Positions 49,773-60,462 of a DNA stretch of 64,000 nt are shown here, one piece after another; position 1 is the stretch's first letter; every line of letters begins with the position of its first letter. A program made the translations under genes and the position numbers. This stretch comes from Clostridiales bacterium (lineage in GTDB: Bacteria; Bacillota; Clostridia; Oscillospirales; Acutalibacteraceae). The notes beneath the pieces are model-generated. The model saw only the letters and a program-made list of their open reading frames with translations. It did no database searches and was not told where the DNA came from. The DNA lies in contig DUNN01000029.1 in the NCBI GenBank assembly GCA_012839345.1, positions 62,001 through 126,000 on the forward strand, in the 5' to 3' direction.

Positions 49773-50288
49773 ATGTACAAGTTGACCAGGCTGACTTCGG
49801 AAATGGAGCGCGAATATCAAGATTATATTGAGGAATGGCGCCATTCCGGGGAAATGATTGTACCCATGTCCTCCGATCATCAGGAACTGACCTACACGCA
49901 GTATTTGAACAGTCTGCGTGCGTTTGAGCACGAGGAAACCTGTCCAAAGAATTTTGTTCCGGGTACTACGTGGTTTTATGTGAATGATGCAGGACGGATT
50001 TTAGGTGCAGTGAATCTTCGCCACCGTTTGAACGAATCCCTTCTGAATTTCGGCGGGCATATCGGTTACGGGGTGCGTCCCAGTGAACGGAGAAAGGGTT
50101 ACGCTTGTGCCATGCTGGCCCTTGCTCTGGAGGAATCCAAAAAACTGGGGCTGACCCGGGTTTTGGTGACCTGCGATAAGAAAAACATCGCTTCTGCCCG
50201 TACCATTCAAAAGAACGGCGGCGTGCTGGAAAACGAGGTTTTGGAGGACGGCAGAATCACACAGCGGTACTGGATTGCGCTGGCCTGA
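49773..50288 (+). CDS. GNAT acetyltransferase
   Basis: 171 aa from ATG 49773 (AAGGAAG 10 nt upstream; frame open to 49746). It begins MYKLTRLTSEMEREYQDYI and has GHIGYGVRPSERRKGYACAM as the acetyl-CoA loop, then TCDKKNIASARTIQKNGGVL. The family includes proteins annotated as predicted acetyltransferases of small amines or antibiotics. Same orientation as its neighbours in the mutS-mutL run. Substrate unknown. Confidence 0.86.
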   Translation: MYKLTRLTSEMEREYQDYIEEWRHSGEMIVPMSSDHQELTYTQYLNSLRAFEHEETCPKNFVPGTTWFYVNDAGRILGAVNLRHRLNESLLNFGGHIGYGVRPSERRKGYACAMLALALEESKKLGLTRVLVTCDKKNIASARTIQKNGGVLENEVLEDGRITQRYWIALA

Positions 50289-50390
50289 GCGGATGCCCGC
50301 GAAAGCGGGCTTTTCGTGTATCTAGGAATGACCAAGATTTACAAGAATTAATTTATAAAGGAAAGTGACGATATAAAAGGAGGTGCGCGT

Positions 50391-52358
50391 TTGGGAAAAA
50401 TCAACGTGCTGGACAAACATGTGGCCGAACTGATTGCCGCGGGGGAAGTGGTGGAACGCCCGTCCTCCGTGATTAAGGAACTGGTGGAAAATTCGATTGA
50501 CGCAGGTTCCTCCGCTGTTACGGTGGAAATTAAGAATGGCGGCATTTCCTATATCCGTGTAACGGACAATGGCTGCGGCATCGCGCGGGAGGATGTTCCG
50601 GTGGCGTTTCTGCGTCACGCTACCAGCAAGGTGCGGGAACAGGATGATTTGGAAAATATCGGGACGCTCGGGTTCCGCGGCGAAGCGCTGGCTTCCATTG
50701 CGGCGGTCGCGCGGGTGGAGTTGATTACGCGCACCAAGCAGGAATTGGCCGGCACACACTATGTGATTTCGGGTGGGGAAGAAGAACTTTGCGAAGATGC
50801 TGGCTGTGCGCCCGGTTCGACAATCCTTGTGCGGGATTTGTTTTATAATACTCCTGCGCGCATGAAATTCCTGAAAAAAGATATGGCGGAAGGAAACGCC
50901 GTTGCGGGCGTGCTGGACAAAATTGCACTTTCACATCCGGAAATTTCCATCCGATTTCTGCGGGATTCGCGCGAAACGCTGCATACCCCCGGGGACGGCA
51001 AACTCCGTTCTGCCATTTATTCGGTATACGGCAAGGAGTTTTCCTCTGGATTAATTCCGGTGGATTATGAGCTGAACGGAGTGAAGGTATGGGGGTTTGT
51101 CAGCAAACCTGCCTATGCCCGCCCAAACCGCAGCATGCAGCAGTTTTACATTAATGGGCGCTATGTGAAAAGCCGTACGGCCATGGTGGCGATGGAGGAA
51201 GCGTTCAAGGGCTCCTTAATGGTCGGCAAAGTACCAGCCTGTGTGCTGCACCTTGCCATTGCGCCAAGCGCGGTGGATGTGAATGTGCATCCGGCGAAAA
51301 TCGAGGTGCGCTTCCTCAATGAAAAACCGATTTTCGAAGCAGTGTACCACGGGGTGAAAACCGCGCTGAATCAGGGGGATACGCCCGTTGCGGTCGCGCT
51401 GAAAAAGCCTGCGCAGACCATTCTTTCCCCGTTTGCGCAGCCGGAGCCGGCCGCGCAGCTACGGATGGATATCTCTGTTTCCCAAGCGCCTTCTTCGGAA
51501 AGAGTCGTTGCCCCTACGCGGCCCCAGGTGGATGCGGCCAAACCGCCCGTCCGTAATTTTGCCGTGCACGATGTGCAGAAAATGCCCATCCGCATGGATT
51601 ACGGAATGAATTATGTCCGCCCGGCTTCCGCGCCGGAAGCGGAAAAGCCGGAACTTTCCCTTGCACCCAGTCCCGTGGAACAGAAAGCCGTTCCGTCTTT
51701 TGCGGAGCAGAACGTGAAGCTGCCGGAACCCCCGATGGAGCAGGAGCCGCCCACTGCGGCTCAACCCCTTACGGAAGAACCGGCGTGCCAGCCGGAGCGC
51801 CTGATTGGGGAAGCGTTCGGTACGTACATCATTTTACAGCGCGGAAAAGACGAGCTTGTTTTTATCGACAAGCACGCTGCCCATGAACGGATGCTTTATG
51901 AAAAGCTGAAAGCGCAGGGGGGACAGGCCGTGCAGCAAATGCTGCTCAGCCCCGTTCCAGTTACACTGGAAAAGGGCGAATACACCGCCGTGCTGGAAGC
52001 AAAGGAAACACTGGCGCAGGCCGGCTTTGAGATTGACGACTTCGGTTCCGGCACCGTTTTGGTACGAAGTGTCCCGTTGGTACTGGGCGCGGAGGAAGAT
52101 GTGGCGGATGCCCTGATGGAAATGGCAGGGTATCTGCTCAATGCCAAAAACGATATTACAACGGAAAAGCTGGACTGGCTGTATCATAACGTGGCGTGCC
52201 GAGCGGCGGTTAAGGCAGGGGACGAAAGCTCCCCGCAGGAGCTGGTGGAACTTGCACAACGCGTGGAGCGGGAAGATGTGCGCTACTGCCCGCACGGGCG
52301 CCCCGTCAGCTTTGTTTTGACCAAAAAGGAACTGGAACACCAGTTTGGACGGATTTAA
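50391..52358 (+). CDS. mutL: DNA mismatch repair protein MutL
   Basis: 655 aa from TTG 50391 with AAGGAGG upstream. GHKL ATPase motifs: ELVENSIDAGSSAV, DNGCGIAREDV, ATSKVREQDDLENIGTLGFR (cut to its key GFRGEAL). A Pro/Glu-rich linker (~340-465) follows. The C-terminal domain keeps the endonuclease metal motif DKHAAHERMLYE, matching DxHAxxExxxxE, as expected in bacteria lacking MutH. It overlaps the open frame of miaA at its 3' end. Confidence 0.96.
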   Translation: MGKINVLDKHVAELIAAGEVVERPSSVIKELVENSIDAGSSAVTVEIKNGGISYIRVTDNGCGIAREDVPVAFLRHATSKVREQDDLENIGTLGFRGEALASIAAVARVELITRTKQELAGTHYVISGGEEELCEDAGCAPGSTILVRDLFYNTPARMKFLKKDMAEGNAVAGVLDKIALSHPEISIRFLRDSRETLHTPGDGKLRSAIYSVYGKEFSSGLIPVDYELNGVKVWGFVSKPAYARPNRSMQQFYINGRYVKSRTAMVAMEEAFKGSLMVGKVPACVLHLAIAPSAVDVNVHPAKIEVRFLNEKPIFEAVYHGVKTALNQGDTPVAVALKKPAQTILSPFAQPEPAAQLRMDISVSQAPSSERVVAPTRPQVDAAKPPVRNFAVHDVQKMPIRMDYGMNYVRPASAPEAEKPELSLAPSPVEQKAVPSFAEQNVKLPEPPMEQEPPTAAQPLTEEPACQPERLIGEAFGTYIILQRGKDELVFIDKHAAHERMLYEKLKAQGGQAVQQMLLSPVPVTLEKGEYTAVLEAKETLAQAGFEIDDFGSGTVLVRSVPLVLGAEEDVADALMEMAGYLLNAKNDITTEKLDWLYHNVACRAAVKAGDESSPQELVELAQRVEREDVRYCPHGRPVSFVLTKKELEHQFGRI

Positions 52359-52416
52359 TCCGTTTTTCCACGGTGGGGAGAATTTAGCGCAGGCTTTGGA
52401 AAGGAGGGCTGTGGCG

Positions 52417-53376
52417 TTGTGTGAAACCAATCAAATACCGGTTGTGGCTGTGGTCGGCCCCACAGCCTCCGGCAAGACCCGCCTTGCGGTGGAACTTGCC
52501 CTGCGCCGGAACGGAGAGGTCATTTCCGCCGATTCCATGCAGATTTACAAGGGCATGACCATTGGAACGGCAAAGCCGGACCAGGCCGAAATGCGCGGGG
52601 TTCCGCATCATCTGATGGACTTTCTGGAGCCGTCACGCTCGTTCAGCGTAGCTGATTATGTGGAGCTTGCCTCCCAATGCATCGCAGAGCTTCACAGCCG
52701 GAGAAAACTGCCGGTGCTTGCCGGGGGAACCGGGCTGTACGTTCGCTCCCTGCTTCAGAATGTCCATTTTACCGAAGCTGACCGGGACGACGCGCTGCGC
52801 GCGCGCCTGTGGGAAACGGCGGAGCGCGAGGGCGTGGAGCCGCTGCTGGAAGAACTGCGCAGAATTGATCCGCAATCCGCTGAACGGATTCATCCCAACA
52901 ATCTGAAGCGCGTGATTCGCGCGATAGAAATCTACCATACTACGGGCATTACCATGACGGAGCAGATCGAACGCTCCCGAAAAATTCCTTCGCCCTACCG
53001 TACCTGCATGATTGGCTTGGATTACCGTAACCGGGACGTCCTTTATGAACGCATTAACCGCCGTGTGGACGATATGATGGAGCGTGGGTTGTTGGAAGAA
53101 GCAAAAGAAGTGCTGGAGTCGGATTGTTCCGGCACCGCGCTACAGGCCATTGGGTACAAGGAGCTGCTGCCGTATTTTCGTGGGGATTATCCGCTTGCCG
53201 AAGCGGTGGAACGCATTAAGCAGGAAACCCGGCGCTATGCCAAGCGTCAGCTGACCTGGTTCCGCCGGGAACCGGGGGTTCACTGGATTTACGTGGATGA
53301 ATGCTCCGGATTTGAAGCGGTTGCACAGGAAGCACTGCACTGGATCGATGAAGTTCTGTTCACTTCACAATCTTAG
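52417..53376 (+). CDS. miaA: tRNA dimethylallyltransferase
   Basis: About 319 aa from TTG 52417, which has GGAGGG 8 nt upstream; GTG 52411 and the longer frame from 52345 are alternatives. VVAVVGPTASGKTRLAVEL is the P-loop, SADSMQIYKGMTIGTAKP the substrate loop, GVPHHLMDFLEP and PVLAGGTGLYVRSLL follow, and ETRRYAKRQLTWFR is the tRNA-binding end. It adds dimethylallyl to A37; MiaB then methylthiolates it. Confidence 0.95.
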   Translation: MCETNQIPVVAVVGPTASGKTRLAVELALRRNGEVISADSMQIYKGMTIGTAKPDQAEMRGVPHHLMDFLEPSRSFSVADYVELASQCIAELHSRRKLPVLAGGTGLYVRSLLQNVHFTEADRDDALRARLWETAEREGVEPLLEELRRIDPQSAERIHPNNLKRVIRAIEIYHTTGITMTEQIERSRKIPSPYRTCMIGLDYRNRDVLYERINRRVDDMMERGLLEEAKEVLESDCSGTALQAIGYKELLPYFRGDYPLAEAVERIKQETRRYAKRQLTWFRREPGVHWIYVDECSGFEAVAQEALHWIDEVLFTSQS

Positions 53377-53402
53377 AAGAAAGGGAATGGAGGAGAAACC
53401 GG

Positions 53403-54683
53403 TTGAACAATCCGCTGCTGAAAAAACTTGCGTCTAGCTTGCTCGCCATCCTGATTCTGATTTATGTTGGTTATCAGATTTACAATACGAAATTTACCAA
53501 TCTTGCAACGGAAACAGCGGCTTACGCTACGGTGTCGAACTCCATTCAGGTGGAAGGGATTGCGGTGCGCACGGAAAGCGTGATTTCCGGAAACATCAAC
53601 GGCGTTGTCGATTATGTGATTCCAAACGGAGGAAAGGTTGCGAACGGCGGAAAAGTCGCGCAGATTTACGCGGATTCCCAAAGCGCAATGAACCAGAAAA
53701 AGCTGCAAAGCCTGGATGCGGAAATCGCTAAACTGGAAAAGCTCGGTACGCCGGGCGACACGTATGCGGCGAACCCCGACACCATCGTTAAGCAGATCAA
53801 TCTGAAGCTGGATGACCTGCTGGGTTCGGTAAACGATTCCGATTACAGCACTGTTTCCTCCTGCCGAGAGGATTTGCTTTACCTGCTCAACGAACGCCAG
53901 ATTGTGGCGGATAAAACCGCCCGGTTCGACACGCGCATTAAGGCGCTGAAAGCGCAACGCGACGCGTTGGCAAAGGAAAATTCCCAACCGACCGGTTCGG
54001 TGACGGCACCGGTTCCGGGGTATTTTATCAATATGACGGACGGATACGAGAATGCCTTCAATGTCAAAAATATTCTGAACCTGACCACCTCCGAGCTGAA
54101 ACAAAAGCTTGAGACCAAACCGGAGCCCATTACCAACGCGGTGGGGAAAATTTGTTCCAACTTTAACTGGTATTTTGTATTTTTGTTGCCGGAAAATAAT
54201 TATTCCCAGGTTCGCCTTGGGAATACGGTTTCCATCCAGTTTCCCTTTGCCGCAAGCGAATCGGTCCCTGCAAAGGTGGCGGCGGTGAATAAAACGCCGA
54301 CGCAGGCCGCGGTGGTGCTGCAAAGCAATTATATGAATTCGTCGATTGCGTCCATCCGTAAGGAAACGGCGCAGATCTGCACGGATGAATATACGGGAAT
54401 CCGGGTCAGCCAAAAGGCGGTCCATTTTGAAGATGTCACGAAAAAAGTCAAGGACAAAGACGGAAAGACAACCTCGGTTACCAAAAATGTTCAGGGTGTA
54501 TATGTTTTGCAGGGGAATCAGGTGGTCTTCCGGCAGATTATTCCGCTGCTTAGTACGGAGAACTATGTTTTATGCAAGGCAAACCCTTCTTCGGATGAAC
54601 TGATGACGGACTCCACCATACAGCTTTCCGATGAAGTGGTTTTGGAAGGGAGTAATCTTTACAATGGAAAAGTTGTCAAATGA
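53403..54683 (+). CDS. HlyD-like membrane-anchored protein of the division cluster
   Basis: 426 aa. One N-terminal TM helix (~10-26), a lipoyl-like half (VEGIAVRTESVISGNINGVV, NGGKVANGGKVAQIYA), a coiled coil (~85-190), the second lipoyl half (GSVTAPVPGYFINMTDGYE) and a beta-barrel region. This is the layout of membrane-fusion adaptors, but no transporter gene is near. Proteins of this type stand before yggS-sepF in many Clostridia. Its role, perhaps in envelope assembly at the septum, is not known. Confidence 0.8.
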   Translation: MNNPLLKKLASSLLAILILIYVGYQIYNTKFTNLATETAAYATVSNSIQVEGIAVRTESVISGNINGVVDYVIPNGGKVANGGKVAQIYADSQSAMNQKKLQSLDAEIAKLEKLGTPGDTYAANPDTIVKQINLKLDDLLGSVNDSDYSTVSSCREDLLYLLNERQIVADKTARFDTRIKALKAQRDALAKENSQPTGSVTAPVPGYFINMTDGYENAFNVKNILNLTTSELKQKLETKPEPITNAVGKICSNFNWYFVFLLPENNYSQVRLGNTVSIQFPFAASESVPAKVAAVNKTPTQAAVVLQSNYMNSSIASIRKETAQICTDEYTGIRVSQKAVHFEDVTKKVKDKDGKTTSVTKNVQGVYVLQGNQVVFRQIIPLLSTENYVLCKANPSSDELMTDSTIQLSDEVVLEGSNLYNGKVVK

Positions 54684-55395
54684 GATGGAAAAGCGGTTTC
54701 GTGATTTGGAGGAAAATCTGAAGGTGATCCGCGACGGAATTTCCGAAGCGTCGGTAAAGTCGGGCCGCAGCCCGCAGGACATTACCCTGCTTGCGGCAAC
54801 CAAAACCGTGCCGGTGGAACTGATTAACCACGGAATTTCGCTTGGCATTGACCACATCGGCGAAAATAGGGTGCAGGAGCTCTGCGAAAAGTATCCATCC
54901 TATGCGCTTTCCAACTGCGCACTGCATTTTATCGGCCACCTGCAGACGAATAAGGTTAAAAACCTGATCGGTAAGGTGCAGATGATTCAGTCGGTGGACA
55001 GCGTGAAGTTGGCTTCCGAAATTTCACGCCTTTCGGAAAAGCAGGGAATTGCCACCGACGTTTTGGTTGAGGTCAACATTGGTGCGGAAGAAAATAAATC
55101 CGGCGTGTCCACCGAGGAATTGTACGACCTAATTCCGCAGATTGCCGCCTTTCAGGGGGTGCGCGTGCGCGGATTGATGGCAATTCCGCCCGCAGGAGCA
55201 GACGAACGGGAAACTATGGGTTATTTTTCAAAGATGTACAAATATTTTGTTGACATAAAGGCTAAAAAAATAGATAATGTTACTATGGATTTTTTATCAA
55301 TGGGAATGTCATCCGATTATGGACAGGCTATTCTAGCGGGCTCAAATATGGTTCGTGTGGGATCGGCGCTGTTCGGACCGAGAATTTATCAATAA
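54664..55395 (+). CDS. yggS: YggS-family PLP homeostasis protein
   Basis: 243 aa from ATG 54664, overlapping the HlyD-like stop by 20 bp (frame open to 54631). The PLP lysine is in ITLLAATKTVP; IDHIGENRVQELCEKY, LHFIGHLQTNKVKNLI, VLVEVNIGAEENKSGV and LSMGMSSDYGQAILAGS are conserved barrel blocks. It binds PLP and affects vitamin B6 and amino-acid balance without a known reaction. Its place directly ahead of sepF is conserved across Firmicutes. Confidence 0.95.
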   Translation: MEKLSNEMEKRFRDLEENLKVIRDGISEASVKSGRSPQDITLLAATKTVPVELINHGISLGIDHIGENRVQELCEKYPSYALSNCALHFIGHLQTNKVKNLIGKVQMIQSVDSVKLASEISRLSEKQGIATDVLVEVNIGAEENKSGVSTEELYDLIPQIAAFQGVRVRGLMAIPPAGADERETMGYFSKMYKYFVDIKAKKIDNVTMDFLSMGMSSDYGQAILAGSNMVRVGSALFGPRIYQ

Positions 55396-55428
55396 CAACC
55401 ATTAACTAAAAAAACGGGAGGCTTTAAA

Positions 55429-55905
55429 ATGGCAGGTCTGGTTGAAAAGCTCAAGGGAATGTGGAATCCTCCGGAAGACGAGTACGACTATGATTACGAC
55501 GAAGAACTGCAGGATGATATTCCTGTCGGCGTAAAGGAAGAACCCGAGTTTCATGAGCGTGAAGTGGTAAAACACCCTGTCGCTTCAGGAAACGGAAATA
55601 AAGTGGTCAATATTCATGCTACGGCGCAGCTTCAGGTTGTGTTGTTCAAGCCCGAACGTTTTGGGGAAGACACCTGCGCCATTGCGGATGAGCTTTTGAA
55701 AATGCACACGGTGGTTCTAAACCTGGAAAGCACCAATAAGGATGTCTCCCGCCGGATTATTGATTTTCTCAGCGGTGTCGCATATGCGAACGGCGGGAAA
55801 ATCAAGCGTGTGGCGACCAGCACCTTTATTATTACCCCGTATAATGTCGATTTGACGGGCGATGACGTTTTGGACGAATTGGAAAACAACGGCGTGTATT
55901 TTTAA
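55429..55905 (+). CDS. sepF: Cell division protein SepF
   Basis: 158 aa. An amphipathic N-terminal helix (MAGLVEKLKGMWNPPEDEYD) anchors it to the membrane, an acidic linker follows, and the C-terminal domain (~65-158) has VVLFKPERFGEDTCAIADEL and RRIIDFLSGVAYANGGKIKR, which bind FtsZ. SepF ties the Z-ring to the membrane. Its TAA overlaps the next gene's ATG by one base (TAATG), giving coupled translation. Confidence 0.95.
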   Translation: MAGLVEKLKGMWNPPEDEYDYDYDEELQDDIPVGVKEEPEFHEREVVKHPVASGNGNKVVNIHATAQLQVVLFKPERFGEDTCAIADELLKMHTVVLNLESTNKDVSRRIIDFLSGVAYANGGKIKRVATSTFIITPYNVDLTGDDVLDELENNGVYF

Positions 55906-56660
55906 TGGAGAGAAATCGGGAAGACGATGTACTGGGAGCTCGTCTGCGCGATGCGGTTCGCCTTGCGCAGAATGGGGGCCGCCCCCGCTTTATCGGTTTT
56001 TTAGATGAACGCCAGGCAGATTTCGTACAGCATACAATGAAACAACTTTTCTGTGAAAACTATATGCTCTGGGGCGGCTATGACGACGCGGAGCGTGTAG
56101 TTTTTGGCGTATTTCCGGACTTTCTTGTACCGGATGCATCCGCGTTTCCCATTGAGGCGCTGACCGTTTCTTTCCGGCGCGCCGACACCCTTACGCACCG
56201 TGATTTTTTGGGTTCGTTCCTCTCCAAAGGAATCGAAAGGGAAACGCTGGGTGATATTTTAGTGGAAGAAGGCCGTTGTGTGCTGTTCGTGCGCAGTGAA
56301 ATTGCGGATTTTGTGCGAAATCAGACGGATAAGGTCGGCCGGGTCGGTGTAAAGTTGTCACCCGGTGCGGAAGAACCGCTGCCTGCGGCGCATCGCTTTG
56401 AGGAGTTTCAGTCGGTTGTCGCTTCTGCGCGGCTGGACTGTATTGTTGCGGCGGCCATTGGTTCCAGCCGGGAAAAGGCGGGGGAAATCATCCGCGCCGG
56501 TCTGGTGATGGTAAATCATGAGGTGTCCACATCGCTTTCTGCCGCGGTTTCGCCGGGAAGCAAGCTGTCCATTCGCGGAAAAGGACGTTTTATTGTGGAT
56601 CGTATCGGCCCCCTGACCAAAAAGGGACGGCTGAGTATTGCAGGACGGAAATATATTTAA
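55905..56660 (+). CDS. ylmH: YlmH-family S4-domain RNA-binding protein
   Basis: 251 aa. The N-terminal two thirds is the YlmH-specific region (RPRFIGFLDERQADFVQ; MLWGGYDDAERVVFGVFPDF; THRDFLGSFLSKGIERETLG), and the last ~70 residues are an S4 domain (RLDCIVAAAIGSSREKAGEI, IRAGLVMVNHEVSTSL). YlmH is a ribosome-associated quality-control factor in Bacillus. It is coupled to sepF and followed by divIVA after 17 nt. Confidence 0.94.
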   Translation: MERNREDDVLGARLRDAVRLAQNGGRPRFIGFLDERQADFVQHTMKQLFCENYMLWGGYDDAERVVFGVFPDFLVPDASAFPIEALTVSFRRADTLTHRDFLGSFLSKGIERETLGDILVEEGRCVLFVRSEIADFVRNQTDKVGRVGVKLSPGAEEPLPAAHRFEEFQSVVASARLDCIVAAAIGSSREKAGEIIRAGLVMVNHEVSTSLSAAVSPGSKLSIRGKGRFIVDRIGPLTKKGRLSIAGRKYI

Positions 56661-56677
56661 TAGGAGGGCTTTGGGAA

Positions 56678-57445
56678 ATGCTAACATTAAACGATATTAT
56701 TAACGCCAGTTTCAGGAAATCCGGTTTTTCCGGCTACCGCGTGGAAGATGTGGATCAGTTCATCGATCAGGTAAAAGAATCGTTCGACGCGCTGCAAAAG
56801 CGGACCATCAGTCAGAAGGAAGAGTATGAAAAGCTGAAGGCGGAAAATGATCTTCTGACCGATAAGATAAAAATCCTTGCTCAGAAGGTGGAAGATTACC
56901 GTTCGGAAGAGGAAGAGATTAAAAACGCTTTGGTCAGCGCGCAAAAGCTGGGCGACGCTTCCGTCCGGGAAGCCCGCCACAAGGCAGAGATTATTCTGAA
57001 AGACGCCAACTTGAAGGCTGAGCGGATTATTGCCAATGCAGATCAGGCGATTATTGAGCAGAAAAAAGAAATGGAGCGCCTACAGAAACAAGCCGCCGAT
57101 TTTCGCACCAAACTTTTGGATTTGTATAAGCAGCACCTTACCCTGATTAACGCCCTCCCGGTCCAGAAGCCGGAAGAAAAGGCACAGGAGCCGGCTACGC
57201 CTGCCGCCGTGCCGGAAGAACCGGTACGTGAGGAGCCCGCACCAGCCCAGAACGTTACTCCGACTGTTTCGCATGCTGACGAAGCGCCGCTTTCCCAGGC
57301 GTTTCATACGGGGGAAGAACCGGCGGATGATGACGCCGACCCTCTGTTCCGGGCGGAAGTTTCCAACTTTGACGACACCCAGGCGTTTGAAGCGCTTTCT
57401 GGTCACTATACCGCCATTCAGTTTGGAGCCGAAGAAGAAAAGTAA
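56678..57445 (+). CDS. divIVA: DivIVA-domain protein
   Basis: 255 aa. MLTLNDIINASFRKSGFSGY and VEDVDQFIDQVKESFDALQK form the DivIVA N-terminal membrane-curvature domain; a long coiled coil (~30-160) follows, with AREARHKAEIILKDANLKAE-like repeats, and the C-terminal ~90 residues are Pro/Glu/Ala-rich and disordered. It marks negatively curved septal membrane and recruits division or growth factors. It is the usual gene between ylmH and ileS. Confidence 0.93.
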   Translation: MLTLNDIINASFRKSGFSGYRVEDVDQFIDQVKESFDALQKRTISQKEEYEKLKAENDLLTDKIKILAQKVEDYRSEEEEIKNALVSAQKLGDASVREARHKAEIILKDANLKAERIIANADQAIIEQKKEMERLQKQAADFRTKLLDLYKQHLTLINALPVQKPEEKAQEPATPAAVPEEPVREEPAPAQNVTPTVSHADEAPLSQAFHTGEEPADDDADPLFRAEVSNFDDTQAFEALSGHYTAIQFGAEEEK

Positions 57446-57512
57446 ACCAAACGGATGATTTTATTCTGAATTTTTCAGTGCCCAAACCACCGAAGGAGAG
57501 AGAAATAGATCA

Positions 57513-60314
57513 ATGGATTACAAGAATACCTTGAATCTTCCAAAAACTGATTTTCCCATGCAGGCCAACCTGCCGAAACGGGAGCCCGGCATGCTGAAAG
57601 CATGGGAAGATAATAAAATCTATGAAAAGATTATGAAGAAAAACGAGGGAAAGCCGGTTTATGTCCTCCACGATGGCCCGCCCTATGCCAACGGCGATAT
57701 TCACCTTGGCACCGCGCTGAACAAGACGCTAAAGGATATTATCGTGCGTTATAAGAATATGTCCGGTTTTCAGGCTCCGTATGTTCCGGGCTGGGATACC
57801 CACGGTCTTCCGACAGAACTGAAAGCGCGTAAAAAAGCCGGGGTGGACAATTCCACTACGATTTCTGATGTAGAGCTGCGCAAAATCTGCCGGGAATTCG
57901 CGCTCAGCTATCTGGACGGCCAGCGCAATCAGTTTAAGCGCCTGGGCGGCATCGGCGACTGGGACCATCCCTATATTACGCTCACCCACGATTTTGAAGC
58001 AAAGCAGATTGAAATCTTTTCCGAAATGGCAACCAAGGGTTTCATTTACAAAGGTTTGAAGCCGGTTTATTGGTGCCCTGAATGTGAAACGGCGCTTGCC
58101 GAAGCAGAAATTGAATATGCGGAGGATCCGTGCGATTCTATCTATGTAAAGTTCCGCGTGACCGACGATAAAGGAATGTTCTCTGCGAAAGGCGCCGACC
58201 TGAAAAACACCTATTTCGTGATTTGGACAACAACTACCTGGACTCTGCCGGGCAACGTAGCAATCTGCCTCGGCCCCGATTTTGAATATTCTTTGATTCG
58301 CTGGGAAAACGAATATTATATCATGGCGACCGCGTTGTATGAAAGCGCCATGCAGGAAGCGGGCAAAACCGGCTATGAAGTGGTTGCAACGTTCCAAGGC
58401 TCCGAACTGGACGGCATGAAGGCTGCTCATCCGTTCCTGGACCGTACTTCTTACATTATTGTCGGCGACCATGTTACACTGGAAAGCGGTACCGGCTGTG
58501 TTCATACCGCGCCTGGGCACGGTGTGGAAGACTTTAATGTATGCCATGACCACTACCCGGAGATTCCGGTTATCGTTCCGGTGGACAACCACGGAAGGCT
58601 GACCGAAGAAGCCGGTGAACTGTTTGCCGGCCTGACCACGCATCAGGCAAACCATGCCATTGCGGAGCACTTGCAGAAGATTGGCGCTATGTTTGCTGTA
58701 AAGCATATTATTCACCAGTATCCGCACTGCTGGCGCTGCAAAAAGCCGGTCCTATTCCGCGCGACGGAACAGTGGTTCTGTTCGGTGGACGCCATTAAGC
58801 AAAAGGCCGTGGAAGAAATTAATAAGGTCAACTGGGTGCCTGCTTGGGGCCGCGACCGCATTACCTCCATGGTAATGGACCGCAACGACTGGTGTATTTC
58901 CCGCCAGCGCCGCTGGGGCGTTCCGATTCCGATTTTCTACTGCAAAGACTGTGGTGAGCCGCTGATTTCCAAGGAAGCCATGGCCGCTGTTTCGGACTTA
59001 TTCCGCCGGGAAGGTTCCGACGCGTGGTACAGCAAAGAAGCAAAGGAAATTCTTCCGGCGGGAATCAAATGTGCCAAATGCGGCTGCACCGAGTTCACGC
59101 AGGAACGCGATATTATGGATGTTTGGTTTGACTCCGGCGTAACCCATGCCGCAGTGGCAGACCAGCGCCCGGAACTGCATTGGCCGGCCGATTTGTACCT
59201 GGAGGGTGCCGACCAGTACCGCGGCTGGTTCCAGTCCTCGCTGCTGACCTCAGTTGCTTGGCGCGGAAAAGCCCCGTACAAGGCGGTTGTCACCCATGGC
59301 TGGGTGGTGGACGGCGAAGGCCGGAAAATGTCCAAATCCTTGGGGAACGGAATTGTTCCAAGCGAGATTGTGGAGCAGTACGGCGCGGACATTCTCCGCC
59401 TTTGGGTCGCGTCTTCCGATTATCACGCAGATATTCGTATTTCCAAAGAAATTTTGAAGCAGCTTTCCGATGCGTACCGCAAAATCCGCAATACGGCGCG
59501 CTTTATTCTGGGCAACCTCAGCGATTTTGATCCGGATCAAAACAGCGTCGCGCTGGATCGGCTTCAGCCGATTGACCGCTGGGCTTTGCACCGCTTTGAC
59601 GAATTGACCCGGCAGGTCTGTGAAGGTTACGAATCCTTTGAGTTCCACAATGCATACCATGCCATTCATAATTTCTGTGTGGTCGATATGTCCAACTTCT
59701 ATTTGGATGTTTTAAAAGACCGACTGTATGTTGAAAAAGCGGACAGCGAAAGCCGGCGCGCTGCCCAGACCACGATGTATTTGATTTTGAACGGAATGAC
59801 GCGTTTGATTTCTCCAATTCTGGCGTTTACCTCTGATGAAATCTGGCACAGCATGCCTCATGGCGCGGGGGATGACCCAGAATGCGTTCTGTTCAACGAA
59901 ATGCCAAAACCGACTGGTGTGAATGCCGACGAAGCGTTTATCGCACGTTGGGACAAAATCCACGCAATCCGTGATGACGTAAAGAAAGCGCTTGAGCTTG
60001 CACGAACCGAAAAGATTATCGGTGCTCCGCTGGATGCAAAGGTGCAGCTGTTCTGCACCGGTGAACTTTACGATTTTGTCCGGTCAGTGGAAGACGAACT
60101 TCCGGCGGTTCTGATTGTATCCCAGGTTACGGTGTCGGCAGAGGGAAAAGGTTCTTTTGCCGGGGAATCCGTTCCGGAACTGTCGGTCAGCGTTGCACAC
60201 GCGGACGGCGAAAAATGCCCGCGCTGCTGGAGTTACAGCAATACCATCGGCAGCGACCCGGCGCATCCGGAAGTCTGCGAACGCTGCGCACATGCGCTGC
60301 ATGAAGCCGACTGA
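57513..60314 (+). CDS. ileS: Isoleucyl-tRNA synthetase
   Basis: 933 aa, class I. The HIGH-equivalent is [12 protein letters not shown] and the KMSKS loop [11 protein letters not shown]; the editing domain lies in between ([22 protein letters not shown]). The C-terminal zinc site is CPRCWS with CERCAHAL, so this is the bacterial IleS1-type enzyme. The 67-nt gap upstream is too short for a T-box, so it is not under separate tRNA-Ile control there. Confidence 0.97.
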   Translation: MDYKNTLNLPKTDFPMQANLPKREPGMLKAWEDNKIYEKIMKKNEGKPVYVLHDGPPYANGDIHLGTALNKTLKDIIVRYKNMSGFQAPYVPGWDTHGLPTELKARKKAGVDNSTTISDVELRKICREFALSYLDGQRNQFKRLGGIGDWDHPYITLTHDFEAKQIEIFSEMATKGFIYKGLKPVYWCPECETALAEAEIEYAEDPCDSIYVKFRVTDDKGMFSAKGADLKNTYFVIWTTTTWTLPGNVAICLGPDFEYSLIRWENEYYIMATALYESAMQEAGKTGYEVVATFQGSELDGMKAAHPFLDRTSYIIVGDHVTLESGTGCVHTAPGHGVEDFNVCHDHYPEIPVIVPVDNHGRLTEEAGELFAGLTTHQANHAIAEHLQKIGAMFAVKHIIHQYPHCWRCKKPVLFRATEQWFCSVDAIKQKAVEEINKVNWVPAWGRDRITSMVMDRNDWCISRQRRWGVPIPIFYCKDCGEPLISKEAMAAVSDLFRREGSDAWYSKEAKEILPAGIKCAKCGCTEFTQERDIMDVWFDSGVTHAAVADQRPELHWPADLYLEGADQYRGWFQSSLLTSVAWRGKAPYKAVVTHGWVVDGEGRKMSKSLGNGIVPSEIVEQYGADILRLWVASSDYHADIRISKEILKQLSDAYRKIRNTARFILGNLSDFDPDQNSVALDRLQPIDRWALHRFDELTRQVCEGYESFEFHNAYHAIHNFCVVDMSNFYLDVLKDRLYVEKADSESRRAAQTTMYLILNGMTRLISPILAFTSDEIWHSMPHGAGDDPECVLFNEMPKPTGVNADEAFIARWDKIHAIRDDVKKALELARTEKIIGAPLDAKVQLFCTGELYDFVRSVEDELPAVLIVSQVTVSAEGKGSFAGESVPELSVSVAHADGEKCPRCWSYSNTIGSDPAHPEVCERCAHALHEAD

Positions 60315-60433
60315 CGCCATTTAAAGTTCGGACCGGTCAAAGCGAATCTTTTGTGTCTGCTTAAAAAACAAAGCCGGCTGTCCGGCAAAGCTTTCTGCTG
60401 GAAAGAACTTCAGTAAAATCAGTTTTATTCTTT

Positions 60434-60462
60434 AGGGCGGATCCAATACTCCGCCCTTTTTT
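60434..60462 (+). terminator. ileS terminator
   Basis: AGGGCGGA (60434-60441) with TCCGCCCT (60450-60457) and TTTTTT. The rest of 60315-60538 shows no gene or promoter I can support. Confidence 0.85.

Noticed and set aside
53373-54425. 350-codon open frame antisense to the HlyD-like gene
   Set aside because: Composition (Arg, His, Val rich) is typical of a reverse-frame shadow; the sense frame has clear TM, coiled-coil and lipoyl features.
57446-57512. T-box riboswitch before ileS
   Set aside because: Only 67 nt separate divIVA and ileS, too short for a T-box, and no specifier-loop or AGGGTGGNACCGCG-like bulge is seen.
57729-58727. 332-codon open frame antisense to ileS
   Set aside because: Shadow frame of conserved ileS sequence with no recognisable domain.
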